From assembly GCF_000974485.1 (NCBI RefSeq), contig NZ_BBOM01000011.1, positions 558,001 to 622,000 on the forward strand: 64,000 nt of DNA, given 5' to 3'. Positions 24,031 to 32,009 of this stretch are shown here, one piece after another. Each line of letters starts with the position of its first letter. The stretch's first letter is position 1. Origin of the DNA: Streptomyces sp. NBRC 109706 (lineage in GTDB: Bacteria > Actinomycetota > Actinomycetes > Streptomycetales > Streptomycetaceae). The notes under the pieces are model-generated. The model ran no database searches. It saw nothing but the letters and a program-made list of their open reading frames with translations, and was not told the origin of the DNA. Made by a program: the position numbers and the translations under genes.

Positions 24031-25038
24031 TTACCCACGGTGGTCGACGATATGCAGCAGCGCGGGGTCCTCCGGCAGGTGGGAGGCGCCCAGCGCGAGC
24101 CCGGCGGCGATCTGCAGCGCGCCGTCCAGCGGGGTGCCGGCGGCCGGGACCACCCGGGCGCGGGGGAGCCGCCGGGCCAACTCCGCGTGCAGCGGCCCGG
24201 TGAGCGGATCGCCCATCCGGAAGAGCCCACCGGTCAGCGCGATCCCGCCGGCCGTGTCCGCAGGACAGACCGCCACCGCCGAATCGGCGATCTCCCGCGC
24301 CGCCTCCCGCAGGATGCCGACCGCCACGTCGTCCGGCTCCTCCGCCGTGGCGCAGCGCGCCACGGCGGGAGCGAACGAGGCCAGCGCGGCGGGGCGGTCC
24401 GTACGGGGATAGATCCGCGCCGGCAGCCCCGACATCGGCCCGAACTCGGCCTCGGCGCGGGCCAACAGCGCGGCGGAGCCCCCGGGGCGGCCGTCGTGCG
24501 CGCGCAGCGCCGCCGTCAGCCCGCGCTGCCCGATCCAGGCGCCGCCGCCGAGATCGCCCAGCAGATGGCCCCAGCCGTCCGCCCGCCGCCAGGACACCAG
24601 ATCCGTCCCGAGCGCGATCATGCCCGTGCCGGCGGCGACCACGGCGCCCGGCGCCTCGCCGAGCGCCCCCGCGTAGCCCGTCACCGCGTCGGCGGCCAGC
24701 GCCAGCCGGCGGACGCCGAGCCCGGCGGCCAGCGCCTGGGGCAGCTCGGCCCGCAGCCGGCCGCCCAGCGTCGCCATGCCGGCCGCCCCCACACAGATCG
24801 CCTCGATCCGCCCCCCGGGCGCCACCTCGTCGAGCAGGGCCCGGGCCGTGGGCAGGAGTTGGGCCAGCAGATGGCCCGCGTCGATGCCGCCGGGGCCCGT
24901 GCGCACCGGCTCCTCGGTGCGGCGCTCGCCGCCGGGGCGCGGCGCGCCCCCGGGCGTCGCCTCGGCCAGCGCGATCCGCAGCCCCGAGCCGCCCGAATCC
25001 ACCCCCAGCACCCATGCCCTCCCCGGCGGGGGCGTCAT
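24031..25038 (-). CDS. BadF/BadG-type sugar kinase (N-acetylglucosamine kinase-like)
   Basis: ASKHA-fold kinase of 335 residues. The phosphate-1 motif is LGVDSGGSGLRIAL (residues 9-22), the phosphate-2 region AAGTGMIALGT near 130, followed by WGHLLGDLGGGAWIGQ, which is typical of the BadF/BcrA/GlcNAc-kinase family; TGGLFRMGDPL near 280 is the adenosine motif. It probably phosphorylates an amino sugar such as N-acetylglucosamine in the cytosol. The ATG overlaps the ung stop (ATGA), so both are translationally coupled. A longer frame to 25212 lies inside ung and is rejected. Confidence 0.87.
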   Translation of the reverse strand: MTPPPGRAWVLGVDSGGSGLRIALAEATPGGAPRPGGERRTEEPVRTGPGGIDAGHLLAQLLPTARALLDEVAPGGRIEAICVGAAGMATLGGRLRAELPQALAAGLGVRRLALAADAVTGYAGALGEAPGAVVAAGTGMIALGTDLVSWRRADGWGHLLGDLGGGAWIGQRGLTAALRAHDGRPGGSAALLARAEAEFGPMSGLPARIYPRTDRPAALASFAPAVARCATAEEPDDVAVGILREAAREIADSAVAVCPADTAGGIALTGGLFRMGDPLTGPLHAELARRLPRARVVPAAGTPLDGALQIAAGLALGASHLPEDPALLHIVDHRG

Positions 25039-25712
25039 GGGAGCTTCCAGTCCACCGGGGCGCCGCCCTGCTCGGCGAGCAGGGCGTTGGCCCGGCTGAA
25101 GGGCCGGGAGCCGAAGAAGCCCCGGTCCGCCGACATGGGCGAGGGATGCGCGGACTCGACCGCCGGCACCCCGCCCAGCAGCGGCCGCGCGTTCCGCGCG
25201 TCGCGCCCCCACAGGACGGCGACCAGCGGCCGGCCCCGCCCGGCGAGGGCGCGGATGGCCTGTTCGGTGACCTCCTCCCAGCCCTTGCCGCGGTGCGCGG
25301 CCGGGCGCCTGGGCGCGGTGGTCAACGCCCGGTTGAGCAGGAGCACCCCCTGCTCCGCCCAGGGGGTGAGATCCCCGTTGGAGGGTCTTGGCAGGCCCAG
25401 ATCGGTGTTCAGCTCGCGATAGATGTTCTCCAGGCTGCCGGGCAGGGGACGCACCTCGGGGGCCACCGAGAAGCTGAGGCCCACCGCGTGCCCCGGCGTG
25501 GGATACGGGTCCTGACCGACGATCAACACCCTGACGTCGTCGAAGGGTTGCTGAAACGCGCGGAGGACGTGCTGGCCGGCCGGGAGGTAGGTGCGGCCGG
25601 CGGCGATCTCGGCGCGGAGGAAGTCCCCCATGGCCGTGATCCGGTCCGCCACCGGCTCAAGCGCCTTTGCCCAGCCCGCTTCGACAATCTCGTGCAATGC
25701 TCGTGCTGCCAC
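25035..25712 (-). CDS. ung: Uracil-DNA glycosylase
   Basis: Removes uracil from DNA in base excision repair; 225 residues, normal for family 1. The water-activating motif GQDPYPTPGHAVGLSFS is near residue 67, the AWAEQGVLLLN-like segment (TPWAEQGVLLLNRALT) near 118, and the leucine-loop motif HPSPMSADRGFFGSRPFS near 185 (HPSP...). All catalytic residues appear present. The stop overlaps the start of the downstream sugar kinase. The start ATG sits at 25712; about 120 nt separate it from the Old Yellow Enzyme gene on the same strand. Confidence 0.96.
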   Translation of the reverse strand: MAARALHEIVEAGWAKALEPVADRITAMGDFLRAEIAAGRTYLPAGQHVLRAFQQPFDDVRVLIVGQDPYPTPGHAVGLSFSVAPEVRPLPGSLENIYRELNTDLGLPRPSNGDLTPWAEQGVLLLNRALTTAPRRPAAHRGKGWEEVTEQAIRALAGRGRPLVAVLWGRDARNARPLLGGVPAVESAHPSPMSADRGFFGSRPFSRANALLAEQGGAPVDWKLP

Positions 25713-25832
25713 GGTCCGTCACCCTACTGGCAAGCACTGACAGCCCGTTGCCGCGTCGACCGCCGGGCGCGCGGCGGGAGCCGCGCGCCCGGGAGCAACC
25801 CTGCGCCGTCCCGAGGGACGGCCCCGGCGCCG

Positions 25833-26915
25833 TCAGTAGGCGCGTTCGTACTGCGCGGGGACCACCGAGGGCGGGCCGCCCAGCTCCTTGGCCGCGCGCA
25901 GCGGCCAGTAGGGCTCGCGCAGCAACTGCCGCCCCAGCAGCACCGCGTCGGCCTCGCCCGAGGCCAGGATCTTGGCCGCCTGCTCCGGCTCGGTGATCAG
26001 CCCGACCGCCGCGACCGGCAGCCCCGCCTCCCGCCGCACCCGCGCGGCGAACGGCACCTGGTACCCCGGCTCGGTCGGCACCCGCACATCCGGCGCGTTG
26101 CCGCCGGACGAGACATCGAGCACATCGACGCCGTGCTCCCGCAGATCGTGCGCGAACCGCACGGTGTCGTCCGGCGTCCAGCCGTGCTCCGCCAGCCAGT
26201 CGGTGGCCGAGATCCGGAAGAACAACGGGAGTTCGTCGGGCCACACGGCGCGCACGGCGTCCACCACCTCCAGCGCGAACCGCGTCCGGCCGGCGAAGTC
26301 GCCGCCGTAGCTGTCGGTGCGGCGGTTGCTGTGCGGGGAGAGGAACTCGCTGATCAGATAGCCGTGCGCGCCATGCACCTCGGCGACCTGGAAGCCGGCG
26401 GTCAGCGCGCGCCGCGCCGAGGCGGCGAACTGCCCGACGACCTCTCGGATACCGTCCTCGGTCAGCTCCGACGGCGTCCGGCACCCCTCGGCGAACGGCA
26501 CCGGGCTGGGCGCCGATGGGCGCCAGGGCCCCTCGTCCTCGGCCAGCGGACCGCCGCCGTCCCAGGGCGGGCGCGTGCCGGCCTTCCGCCCGGCGTGCGC
26601 CAGTTGGATCGCCGGCACGGCGCCCCGCTCGCGCAGCGCCCGGGTGAGCCCGGTCAGCGCCTCGGTCTGCCGGTCGTTCCACAGGCCGAGGTCGGCGGGG
26701 CTGATCCGGCCCTCCGGGCCGACCGCCGTCGCCTCGGTCAGGATCAGGCCCGCGCCGCCGACCGCCCTGCTGGTGTAGTGGGTGTGGTGCCAGTCGTTGA
26801 CGGCGCCGGTGTCCGGCCCCGAAGTGGCGGCGGAGTACTGACACATGGGCGCCATCCAGACGCGATTGGGGACGGTCAGCGAGCGCAGCGACCAGGGCTC
26901 GAACAACGTGCTCAT
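25833..26915 (-). CDS. Old Yellow Enzyme, NADH:flavin oxidoreductase (YqjM-like)
   Basis: FMN-dependent ene-reductase of 360 residues. The N-terminal FEPWSLRSLTVPNRVWMAPM leads into CQYSA, matching the Cys and Tyr that tune FMN in YqjM-type enzymes. VHGAHGYLISEFLSPHSN near residue 172 holds the His-His pair and Tyr of the active site, and TDSYGG follows. The C-terminal VGLITEPEQAAKILASGEAD is the phosphate-binding part. It reduces activated C=C bonds of electrophiles or similar. The ATG at 26915 has GGATCC..-type GAGGATCC upstream. Divergent from an ArsR-family gene, with an 18-bp palindrome between, suggests induction by reactive electrophiles. Confidence 0.94.
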   Translation of the reverse strand: MSTLFEPWSLRSLTVPNRVWMAPMCQYSAATSGPDTGAVNDWHHTHYTSRAVGGAGLILTEATAVGPEGRISPADLGLWNDRQTEALTGLTRALRERGAVPAIQLAHAGRKAGTRPPWDGGGPLAEDEGPWRPSAPSPVPFAEGCRTPSELTEDGIREVVGQFAASARRALTAGFQVAEVHGAHGYLISEFLSPHSNRRTDSYGGDFAGRTRFALEVVDAVRAVWPDELPLFFRISATDWLAEHGWTPDDTVRFAHDLREHGVDVLDVSSGGNAPDVRVPTEPGYQVPFAARVRREAGLPVAAVGLITEPEQAAKILASGEADAVLLGRQLLREPYWPLRAAKELGGPPSVVPAQYERAY

Positions 26916-26962
26916 GACGGGGATCCTCCCGAGGTCGGTACCCGGGTCTGCCGGCCCGGATA

Positions 26963-27016
26963 GTACGAGAGGCATCGTACGATGCCTTCGGGTTCCCGCC
27001 CAACGCCCTCTCGTAC
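26963..27016. promoter_or_regulatory. Divergent promoter with nested inverted repeats
   Basis: An outer inverted repeat, GTACGAGA (26963-26970) and TCTCGTAC (27009-27016), encloses the palindrome at 26970-26987. Both are centred between the Old Yellow Enzyme and ArsR-type genes, suggesting two regulator sites or overlapping operators for the two directions. Confidence 0.55.
26970..26987. promoter_or_regulatory. 18-bp perfect palindrome, candidate ArsR-family operator
   Basis: AGGCATCGTACGATGCCT is a perfect palindrome 55 nt from the Old Yellow Enzyme start and 38 nt from the regulator start. Its length suits a winged-helix dimer. Probably the operator through which the adjacent regulator controls itself and the oxidoreductase. 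Confidence 0.7.
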
Positions 27017-27025
27017 CATGGACAC

Positions 27026-27385
27026 ATGACGCCCAGCGCCGGTCCCGAAGCCCCCAGCCGCCCGCTCGCGCACCCCACGCGTGAGCAGATCCGGCTGGAC
27101 CAGGTGCTGCACGCGCTCGCCGATCCGGTCCGGCTCTCCGTGGTCAGCGCGCTGGCCGCCAGCGAACGCGAGCTGCCCTGCTCGGCGTTCCCGCTCCCGG
27201 TCACCAAGTCCACCTGCACCCACCACTTCCGGGTGCTGCGGGAGGCCGGACTGGTCCGCCAGGTCTACCGGGGCACGGCCAAGCTGAACGCGCTGCGCCG
27301 CCACGACCTCGACCTGCTCTTCCCCGGCCTGCTGGACGTGGTCCTCGGCGCGGCGGCCCAACAGGAACGGCGGGACGGGTCCTAG
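27026..27385 (+). CDS. ArsR-family winged-helix regulator
   Basis: A 119-residue HTH protein. HALADPVRLSVVSALA (residues 28-43) is the ArsR start; the recognition helix region reads PVTKSTCTHHFRVLREAGLV, and YRGTAKLNALRRHDLDLLFPGL resembles the wing and last helix. There is one cysteine in the STCTHHF segment and one in ELPCSAF, which could be redox or ligand-sensing sites. It is divergent from the Old Yellow Enzyme gene across a palindrome, the usual set-up for autoregulated repression. Its stop overlaps the stop of the convergent FprA-like gene. Confidence 0.9.
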   Translation: MTPSAGPEAPSRPLAHPTREQIRLDQVLHALADPVRLSVVSALAASERELPCSAFPLPVTKSTCTHHFRVLREAGLVRQVYRGTAKLNALRRHDLDLLFPGLLDVVLGAAAQQERRDGS

Positions 27386-28737
27386 GCTCGGCCCTCGGCC
27401 CGTCCGGCCGCGCGGAGCAGTCCCGGCCAGTCGGCGATCTTCACCGACCCACGGGAGAGGGAGCGGCCCAAGGCCGCCTCCGCCGCCTCGATGCCCAGCC
27501 AGCCGGGCCACTCCACCGGGTCGACCCCGGCCGCCCGCAGCGCGGGCAGCGGATCGGCCGCCGGCGCGGCGGGCAGCGCCGGCAGATCCGCCAGCACGGA
27601 GGCGGCCGTCTCCTTGGCGCACGGCCGGTTGCTCCCGATCACCCCGGTGGGGCCGCGCTTGATCCAGCCGGCCACATACTCCCCGGGCGCGACGTTCCCC
27701 CCGCGCAGCACCCGCCCCGCGCTGTGCGGGACGACGCCGCGCTCCGGATCGAACGGCAGCCCGTCCGGCGCCACCCCCTGGTAGCCCACCGACCGCAGCA
27801 CCAACTGGGCCTCGATCTCCACCTGTTCACCGGTGCCGCGCACCCGGCCGCCGCCGGTGCCGACCGTCCGTTCGAAGCGCACCGCGCGCACCGCGCCGGC
27901 GCCGTCGTCCAGCAGCTCGACCGGGCGCAGAAAGAACCGGCAAGCGATCCGTCGGGGCCGGCCGCACGGCGGTGCGTCCGCCCAGGCGCCCAACGCCGCC
28001 AGATTGCGCCGGGCGTTGGGGCCGAGCGCGGCGGGGCCGGCGGCGTCCGGATCGGCCGCCAGCTCGGCGCCTTCCACCACCACCTCCGCCTCGGCCAGGG
28101 TGCCCAGCTCGCGTAACTCCTTGGTGGTGAACCTGGCCTGGCTCGGGCCCCGGCGGCCCACCAGATGCACCGAACGCACCGCGCTGTCGGCCAGCGTCGA
28201 GAGGACCGGCGGCGGTACATCCGTGCTCCGCAACTCGGCGGCGGTGCGGGCCAGCATCCGGGCCACATCGAGCGCGACATTGCCCGCGCCGACCACCACC
28301 GCCGCCCGCGCCCGCCGGGGCAACTCCAGCCGGGGCGCGTCCGGATGGCCGCTGTACCAGGAGACGAAGTCCGTGGCCGACCAGCTGCCGGCCAACTCCT
28401 CGCCGGGAACGCCGAGACGCCGGTCCCTGGCCGCGCCCACGCAGTACACCACCGCGCGGTAGAGCGCCCGCAGCCGATCCGCGCGCACCCCGCCGGCGCC
28501 CACCGACACGTTCCCGAGGAAGCGGACCCGCGGATCCTCCAAGACCCGCCGCAGCGTGGCCTGCAGGGACTTGATCTTCTGGTGGTCGGGTGCGACGCCG
28601 TAGCGCACCAGCCCGTAGGGGCAGGGCAGCCGGTCCAGCACATCGACGCGCAACTCCGTGCCCGGGTGCCGGTCGAGCAGCGCCTGGGCGGTGTACACGC
28701 CGCTCGGACCGGAACCGACCACTGCGATGCGCGCCAT
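27382..28737 (-). CDS. Ferredoxin-NADP reductase, adrenodoxin-reductase type (FprA-like)
   Basis: FAD/NADP enzyme of 451 residues passing electrons from NADPH to ferredoxin. The N-terminal FAD motif is IAVVGSGPSGVYTAQALL (residues 4-21), with DRLPCPYGLVRYGVAPDHQKIK following, the hallmark of adrenodoxin-reductase-like proteins. The NADP motif is VVVGAGNVALDVARML near residue 153, and GWIKRGPTGVIGSNRPCAKE near 370 is the C-terminal signature. The ATG at 28737 is chosen because the residues before it in the open frame are not family-like. Ferredoxin partners often serve cytochrome P450s; none is in the window. Its end overlaps the ArsR-type gene end by 4 nt. Confidence 0.93.
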   Translation of the reverse strand: MARIAVVGSGPSGVYTAQALLDRHPGTELRVDVLDRLPCPYGLVRYGVAPDHQKIKSLQATLRRVLEDPRVRFLGNVSVGAGGVRADRLRALYRAVVYCVGAARDRRLGVPGEELAGSWSATDFVSWYSGHPDAPRLELPRRARAAVVVGAGNVALDVARMLARTAAELRSTDVPPPVLSTLADSAVRSVHLVGRRGPSQARFTTKELRELGTLAEAEVVVEGAELAADPDAAGPAALGPNARRNLAALGAWADAPPCGRPRRIACRFFLRPVELLDDGAGAVRAVRFERTVGTGGGRVRGTGEQVEIEAQLVLRSVGYQGVAPDGLPFDPERGVVPHSAGRVLRGGNVAPGEYVAGWIKRGPTGVIGSNRPCAKETAASVLADLPALPAAPAADPLPALRAAGVDPVEWPGWLGIEAAEAALGRSLSRGSVKIADWPGLLRAAGRAEGRA

Positions 28738-28862
28738 GGCGAACCCCCTACCCGCCCACCGGAGACGGTGGAGCGTCGGGCACGGACTTTCGTCCAGCAT
28801 CCCACCGCCCGACCGACCTGGCGAGGCCCCGGGGCGCGCTGTCCCGACCGAGGGGCCCGCCC

Positions 28863-29582
28863 TCAGCCCAGGGCGTCCATCCGCGCGATCTCCGCGGTCT
28901 GACTGGCGATCACCTCGGTGGCCAGCTGCTCCACGTCCGTGTCGGTGGTGTGACCCAGCACCTCGGCGGCCATGGTGACCGCGCCCTCGTGGTGGCGGGT
29001 CATCAGGGTGAGGAAGAGCTGGTCGAAGTCCTCGCCCCTGGCGTCGGCGAGCCGCGCCAGCTCCTCCTCCGAGGCCATTCCGGCCATCCCCGAGTGGTCC
29101 CCGTGGTCCCCGTGCTCGCCGTGGTCCCCGTGCCCGTCGTCCGCCCCGTCCGCCCCGTCCGCCGGGTCCGTGGCATCCGCGTGCCGCTCCAGCCAGGCGC
29201 GCATCACCTCGATCTCGGGCGTCTGCGCGGCGTCGATCCGTTCCGCCAGTCGGCGGATCTCCTCCGACCCGGCGTGTTCCAGGGCGAGTTCGGTCATCAG
29301 CAGGGCCTGCCCGTGGTGCGTCACCATGGCGTCCATATAGGCGAAGTCGGCCGGCCCCGGCGGGCGTTCGCCCGGCGCCCGCTCGGCGGCCTCCTCGGCG
29401 CTCAGCGTCTCGGCGGGCTCGCCCGGGGCGCCCGGCGCGACCACCGGCGGGGGTTCGTCGGCCGCGGAGGCGGAGGAGCCGTCGCTACAGCCGGACAGCC
29501 CGAAGGTCGCGAGCGCGCCGGCCACCAGGGTGACCAGAACGACCGGAAAGGAGCGGGATCCGGGGCGTGGACGGTCCGTCAA
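28863..29582 (-). CDS. DUF305 lipoprotein with His/Asp-rich insert
   Basis: A 239-residue exported lipoprotein. The signal segment FPVVLVTLVAGALATFGLSGC ends in a lipobox with Cys near residue 31. Two DUF305-type repeats follow: DFAYMDAMVTHHGQALLMTE and FLTLMTRHHEGAVTMAAEVL, each with a paired-histidine MxxHHxxA motif. Between them lies a metal-binding-like insert with DGHGDHGEHGDHGDHSGM. DUF305 proteins have a ferritin-like helical fold and are often linked to copper. The start is a TTG at 29582 with GGAGGA 5 nt upstream. Divergent from the LVIVD-repeat gene, as commonly seen in Streptomyces, suggesting a joint role at the cell surface. Confidence 0.88.
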   Translation of the reverse strand: MTDRPRPGSRSFPVVLVTLVAGALATFGLSGCSDGSSASAADEPPPVVAPGAPGEPAETLSAEEAAERAPGERPPGPADFAYMDAMVTHHGQALLMTELALEHAGSEEIRRLAERIDAAQTPEIEVMRAWLERHADATDPADGADGADDGHGDHGEHGDHGDHSGMAGMASEEELARLADARGEDFDQLFLTLMTRHHEGAVTMAAEVLGHTTDTDVEQLATEVIASQTAEIARMDALG

Positions 29583-29711
29583 CGGTCCTCCTGTTGCGGC
29601 GTATGAAAGTTCTGTTACCCATCTTGATGTGTCCATGTAAATCACTGACGCGAAGGGTATGCCTTATGGGGCAACTGCGCCGCCCCGCCCGACGATCGAG
29701 GGAGAACGCCA

Positions 29712-31187
29712 GTGACATCGTGGCACAGGATCGGCCGACGACAAGGGCGCCTCGGGGTGCTCGCCGTCCTGTTCGGCCTGGTAGCGGCCCTGCTGGTGGC
29801 CGGCCCCGCCGCGGCCACCCCGGATCCGGGCGACGAGCCCCCACCCACCGTCGATGTCTCCGAAAGCGAGCGACAGTCGGTCGAGGCCGCCATCGCCGGC
29901 GGCGAGATTCCCGGCGTCGACGAGATCGTGCACACCGACAACATCACCCACCTCGCCAACATCCCGCGCGCCGACGGCCTCACCGGCACCAACACGGACA
30001 TCGCCTTCCAGGGCAAGTACGCGTTCGCCGGGAACTACGACGGCTTCGTCGTCTACGACATCAGCCGGCCCAGCGCGCCGAGGATCGTCACCCGGGTGCT
30101 CTGCCCGGGCTCGCAGAACGACATCTCGGTCCACGGGGACCTGCTCTTCCTCTCCGTCGACACCTCACGCTCCGACGACTCCTGCGCCAGCGAGCCCCAG
30201 CCGGCCACCGATCCCGACTCCTGGGAGGGCATCCGGGTCTTCGACATCAGCGATGTGCGCGCGCCCCGCTATGTGTCCGCCGTCGAGACCGCCTGCGGCT
30301 CGCACACCCACACCCTGGTGCCGGACCGGCGCGACGTCTACGTCTATGTCTCCTCCTACGGGCCCAACGCCACCTTCCCCGACTGCCAGCCCCCGCACGA
30401 CGGGATCTCCATCGTCAAGGTGCCCAAGCACGCCCCCGAACGGGCCGCGCTCGCCAGCTTCGAGGTGCTCTTCCCCGACGGCGGCTTCCCCGGCGACGAG
30501 GACGGCTCGGCCACCAGCGGCTGCCACGACATCACCGCCTACCCCGCCCTCGACCTGGCCGCCGGCGCCTGCATGGGCGACGGCATCCTGCTGGACATCT
30601 CCCGCCCGGCCGCGCCCCGGGTGCTGGACCGGGTGCGGGACGTCGAGCACTTCGCCTTCTGGCACTCGGCGACCTTCAGCCAGGACGGAAGGAAGATCGT
30701 CTTCACCGACGAGCTCGGCGGTGGCGGCGGCGCCACCTGCGACGCCCGCACCGGTGAGGAGTTCGGCGCCAACGGGATCTACCACGTCGAGGGCCGCGGC
30801 CAGCACCGCCGGCTGAGCTTCCAGAGCTACTTCAAGATCCCGCGCCACCAGGCCGAGACCGAGAACTGCGTGGCCCACAACGGCTCCCTGATTCCCGTGG
30901 CCGGCCGGGACATCATGGTCCAGTCCTGGTACCAGGGCGGCGTCTCCTTCTGGGAGTTCACCGACTCGCGGCGGCCCAGGGAGATCGGCTACTTCGAGCG
31001 CGGCCCGGTCAACGACCAGCAACTCTCCTTCGGCGGCTCCTGGTCGGCCTACTACTACAACGGCCATGTGTACTCCAACGACCAGAAGGGCCTGGACGTC
31101 CTGCGCATCGACGACCGGCGCACCGACCCCGCCCGCCGGGTGTGGCTGTCCGAGCTGAACGCACAGACCCAACCCACCTACCGCTGA
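29712..31187 (+). CDS. Secreted LVIVD-repeat (beta-propeller-like) protein
   Basis: A 491-residue exported protein. The signal peptide (RRQGRLGVLAVLFGLVAALL, cleavage after AAA near residue 36) is clear. Several LVIVD-type repeats are visible: DGFVVYDISRPSAPRIV, GIRVFDISDVRAPRYV, GILLDISRPAAPRVLDRV, GVSFWEFTDSRRPREI; they should form blades of a propeller. Cysteines (CPGSQ, CGSHTH, CHD, CDAR, CVAHN) suggest disulfides. The GTG start at 29712 follows GGGAGAACGCCA. It is divergent from the DUF305 gene over 129 nt of AT-richer promoter DNA. The molecular function of this family is unknown; a metal- or oxidase-related role is only suggested by the neighbour. Confidence 0.87.
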   Translation: MTSWHRIGRRQGRLGVLAVLFGLVAALLVAGPAAATPDPGDEPPPTVDVSESERQSVEAAIAGGEIPGVDEIVHTDNITHLANIPRADGLTGTNTDIAFQGKYAFAGNYDGFVVYDISRPSAPRIVTRVLCPGSQNDISVHGDLLFLSVDTSRSDDSCASEPQPATDPDSWEGIRVFDISDVRAPRYVSAVETACGSHTHTLVPDRRDVYVYVSSYGPNATFPDCQPPHDGISIVKVPKHAPERAALASFEVLFPDGGFPGDEDGSATSGCHDITAYPALDLAAGACMGDGILLDISRPAAPRVLDRVRDVEHFAFWHSATFSQDGRKIVFTDELGGGGGATCDARTGEEFGANGIYHVEGRGQHRRLSFQSYFKIPRHQAETENCVAHNGSLIPVAGRDIMVQSWYQGGVSFWEFTDSRRPREIGYFERGPVNDQQLSFGGSWSAYYYNGHVYSNDQKGLDVLRIDDRRTDPARRVWLSELNAQTQPTYR

Positions 31188-31194
31188 ACCACCG

Positions 31195-31839
31195 CTACGG
31201 GGACACCCGTGGCCGGGGCATCCCGCCGGGCGGCGACTCGCTCGGCGGGATGCCCAACTCCCAGGACAGGTCGAAGCGGGCGAACAACTCGGCGCGCAGC
31301 CGCGCCGACGACATCGGCGCCCCCGGCAGCAGCTGGGCCACCACCGCGCCCATCAGCAGGGCGCGCAGCATCGGATAGTCGCTGTCCGGATCCGCCGAGC
31401 CGAACTCGATCACCGTGTTCCGCAGCAGAAATGCCAGCCGCTGCTGCTCGGCGCACTGGATGAACCCCTCGTGCTGCAGCAGCCCGGCCATATGCGACCG
31501 CATCAACACCGGCTGCTCCTCGGCCAGCCCCAGTATCGCGTCGATCGCCCGCGCCAACAGTTCCCGGCCGGCGTCCTCGCCCTCGGGCTGCGGCGCCCGA
31601 TCCAGCCCGGCGGCGAGCCGGCGATGCATCAGTCGGTGCACCGCCGACTGCAACAGTTGACGTTTTCCTGGGAAGTAGTACGAGATCAAGCCACGGGCCG
31701 CACCCGCGTGATCCGCGATATCACCCAAGGTCGTGGCCTCGTAACCGCGTTCAGCGACCAGTTCGACGGCGGCTTGGAGCAGCCTTTCACGGGAACGTCG
31801 GCGCATCTCCTCATTGACCGATGCGCTTCGAGGCGACAT
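31195..31839 (-). CDS. TetR family transcriptional regulator
   Basis: A 214-residue regulator with the TetR helix-turn-helix at residues 14-60: RERLLQAAVELVAERGYEAT and TLGDIADHAGAARGLISYYF. The ligand domain (65-200) is divergent as usual. It ends 7 nt from the convergent LVIVD gene. Upstream (31857-31869) a short inverted repeat, TGGCT-CAC-AGCCA, may be its own operator. No obvious target gene lies next to it: the HAD gene on the same strand is separated by a hairpin. Its ligand and regulon are unknown. Confidence 0.92.
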   Translation of the reverse strand: MSPRSASVNEEMRRRSRERLLQAAVELVAERGYEATTLGDIADHAGAARGLISYYFPGKRQLLQSAVHRLMHRRLAAGLDRAPQPEGEDAGRELLARAIDAILGLAEEQPVLMRSHMAGLLQHEGFIQCAEQQRLAFLLRNTVIEFGSADPDSDYPMLRALLMGAVVAQLLPGAPMSSARLRAELFARFDLSWELGIPPSESPPGGMPRPRVSP

Positions 31840-31856
31840 GCTGGGCTCCTGTTGAC

Positions 31857-31869
31857 TGGCTCACAGCCA
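31857..31869. promoter_or_regulatory. Inverted repeat upstream of tetR
   Basis: TGGCT-CAC-AGCCA lies 17 nt before the TetR start codon in an AT-richer patch with TATACT next to it; a candidate autoregulatory operator. Confidence 0.45.
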
Positions 31870-31921
31870 ATATACTCAGCCGGGCACCTGACCTCGGCCC
31901 GGGTCGGCTGCGGTCAGTCCG

Positions 31922-31964
31922 GCGGCGGTATCGGGCGGCGCGGGGGACCGCCTGATACCGCCGC
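31922..31964 (-). terminator. Hairpin after the HAD gene
   Basis: GCGGCGGTATC and GATACCGCCGC form a perfect 11-bp stem around a 21-nt loop that can itself fold (GGCGG/CCGCC). It lies 46 nt after the HAD stop on the minus strand and insulates it from tetR. Confidence 0.75.
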
Positions 31965-32009
31965 TTCGTCTCGGCCCCGCGCAACCACCGGCCGCCCGGG
32001 GCACCGGGG

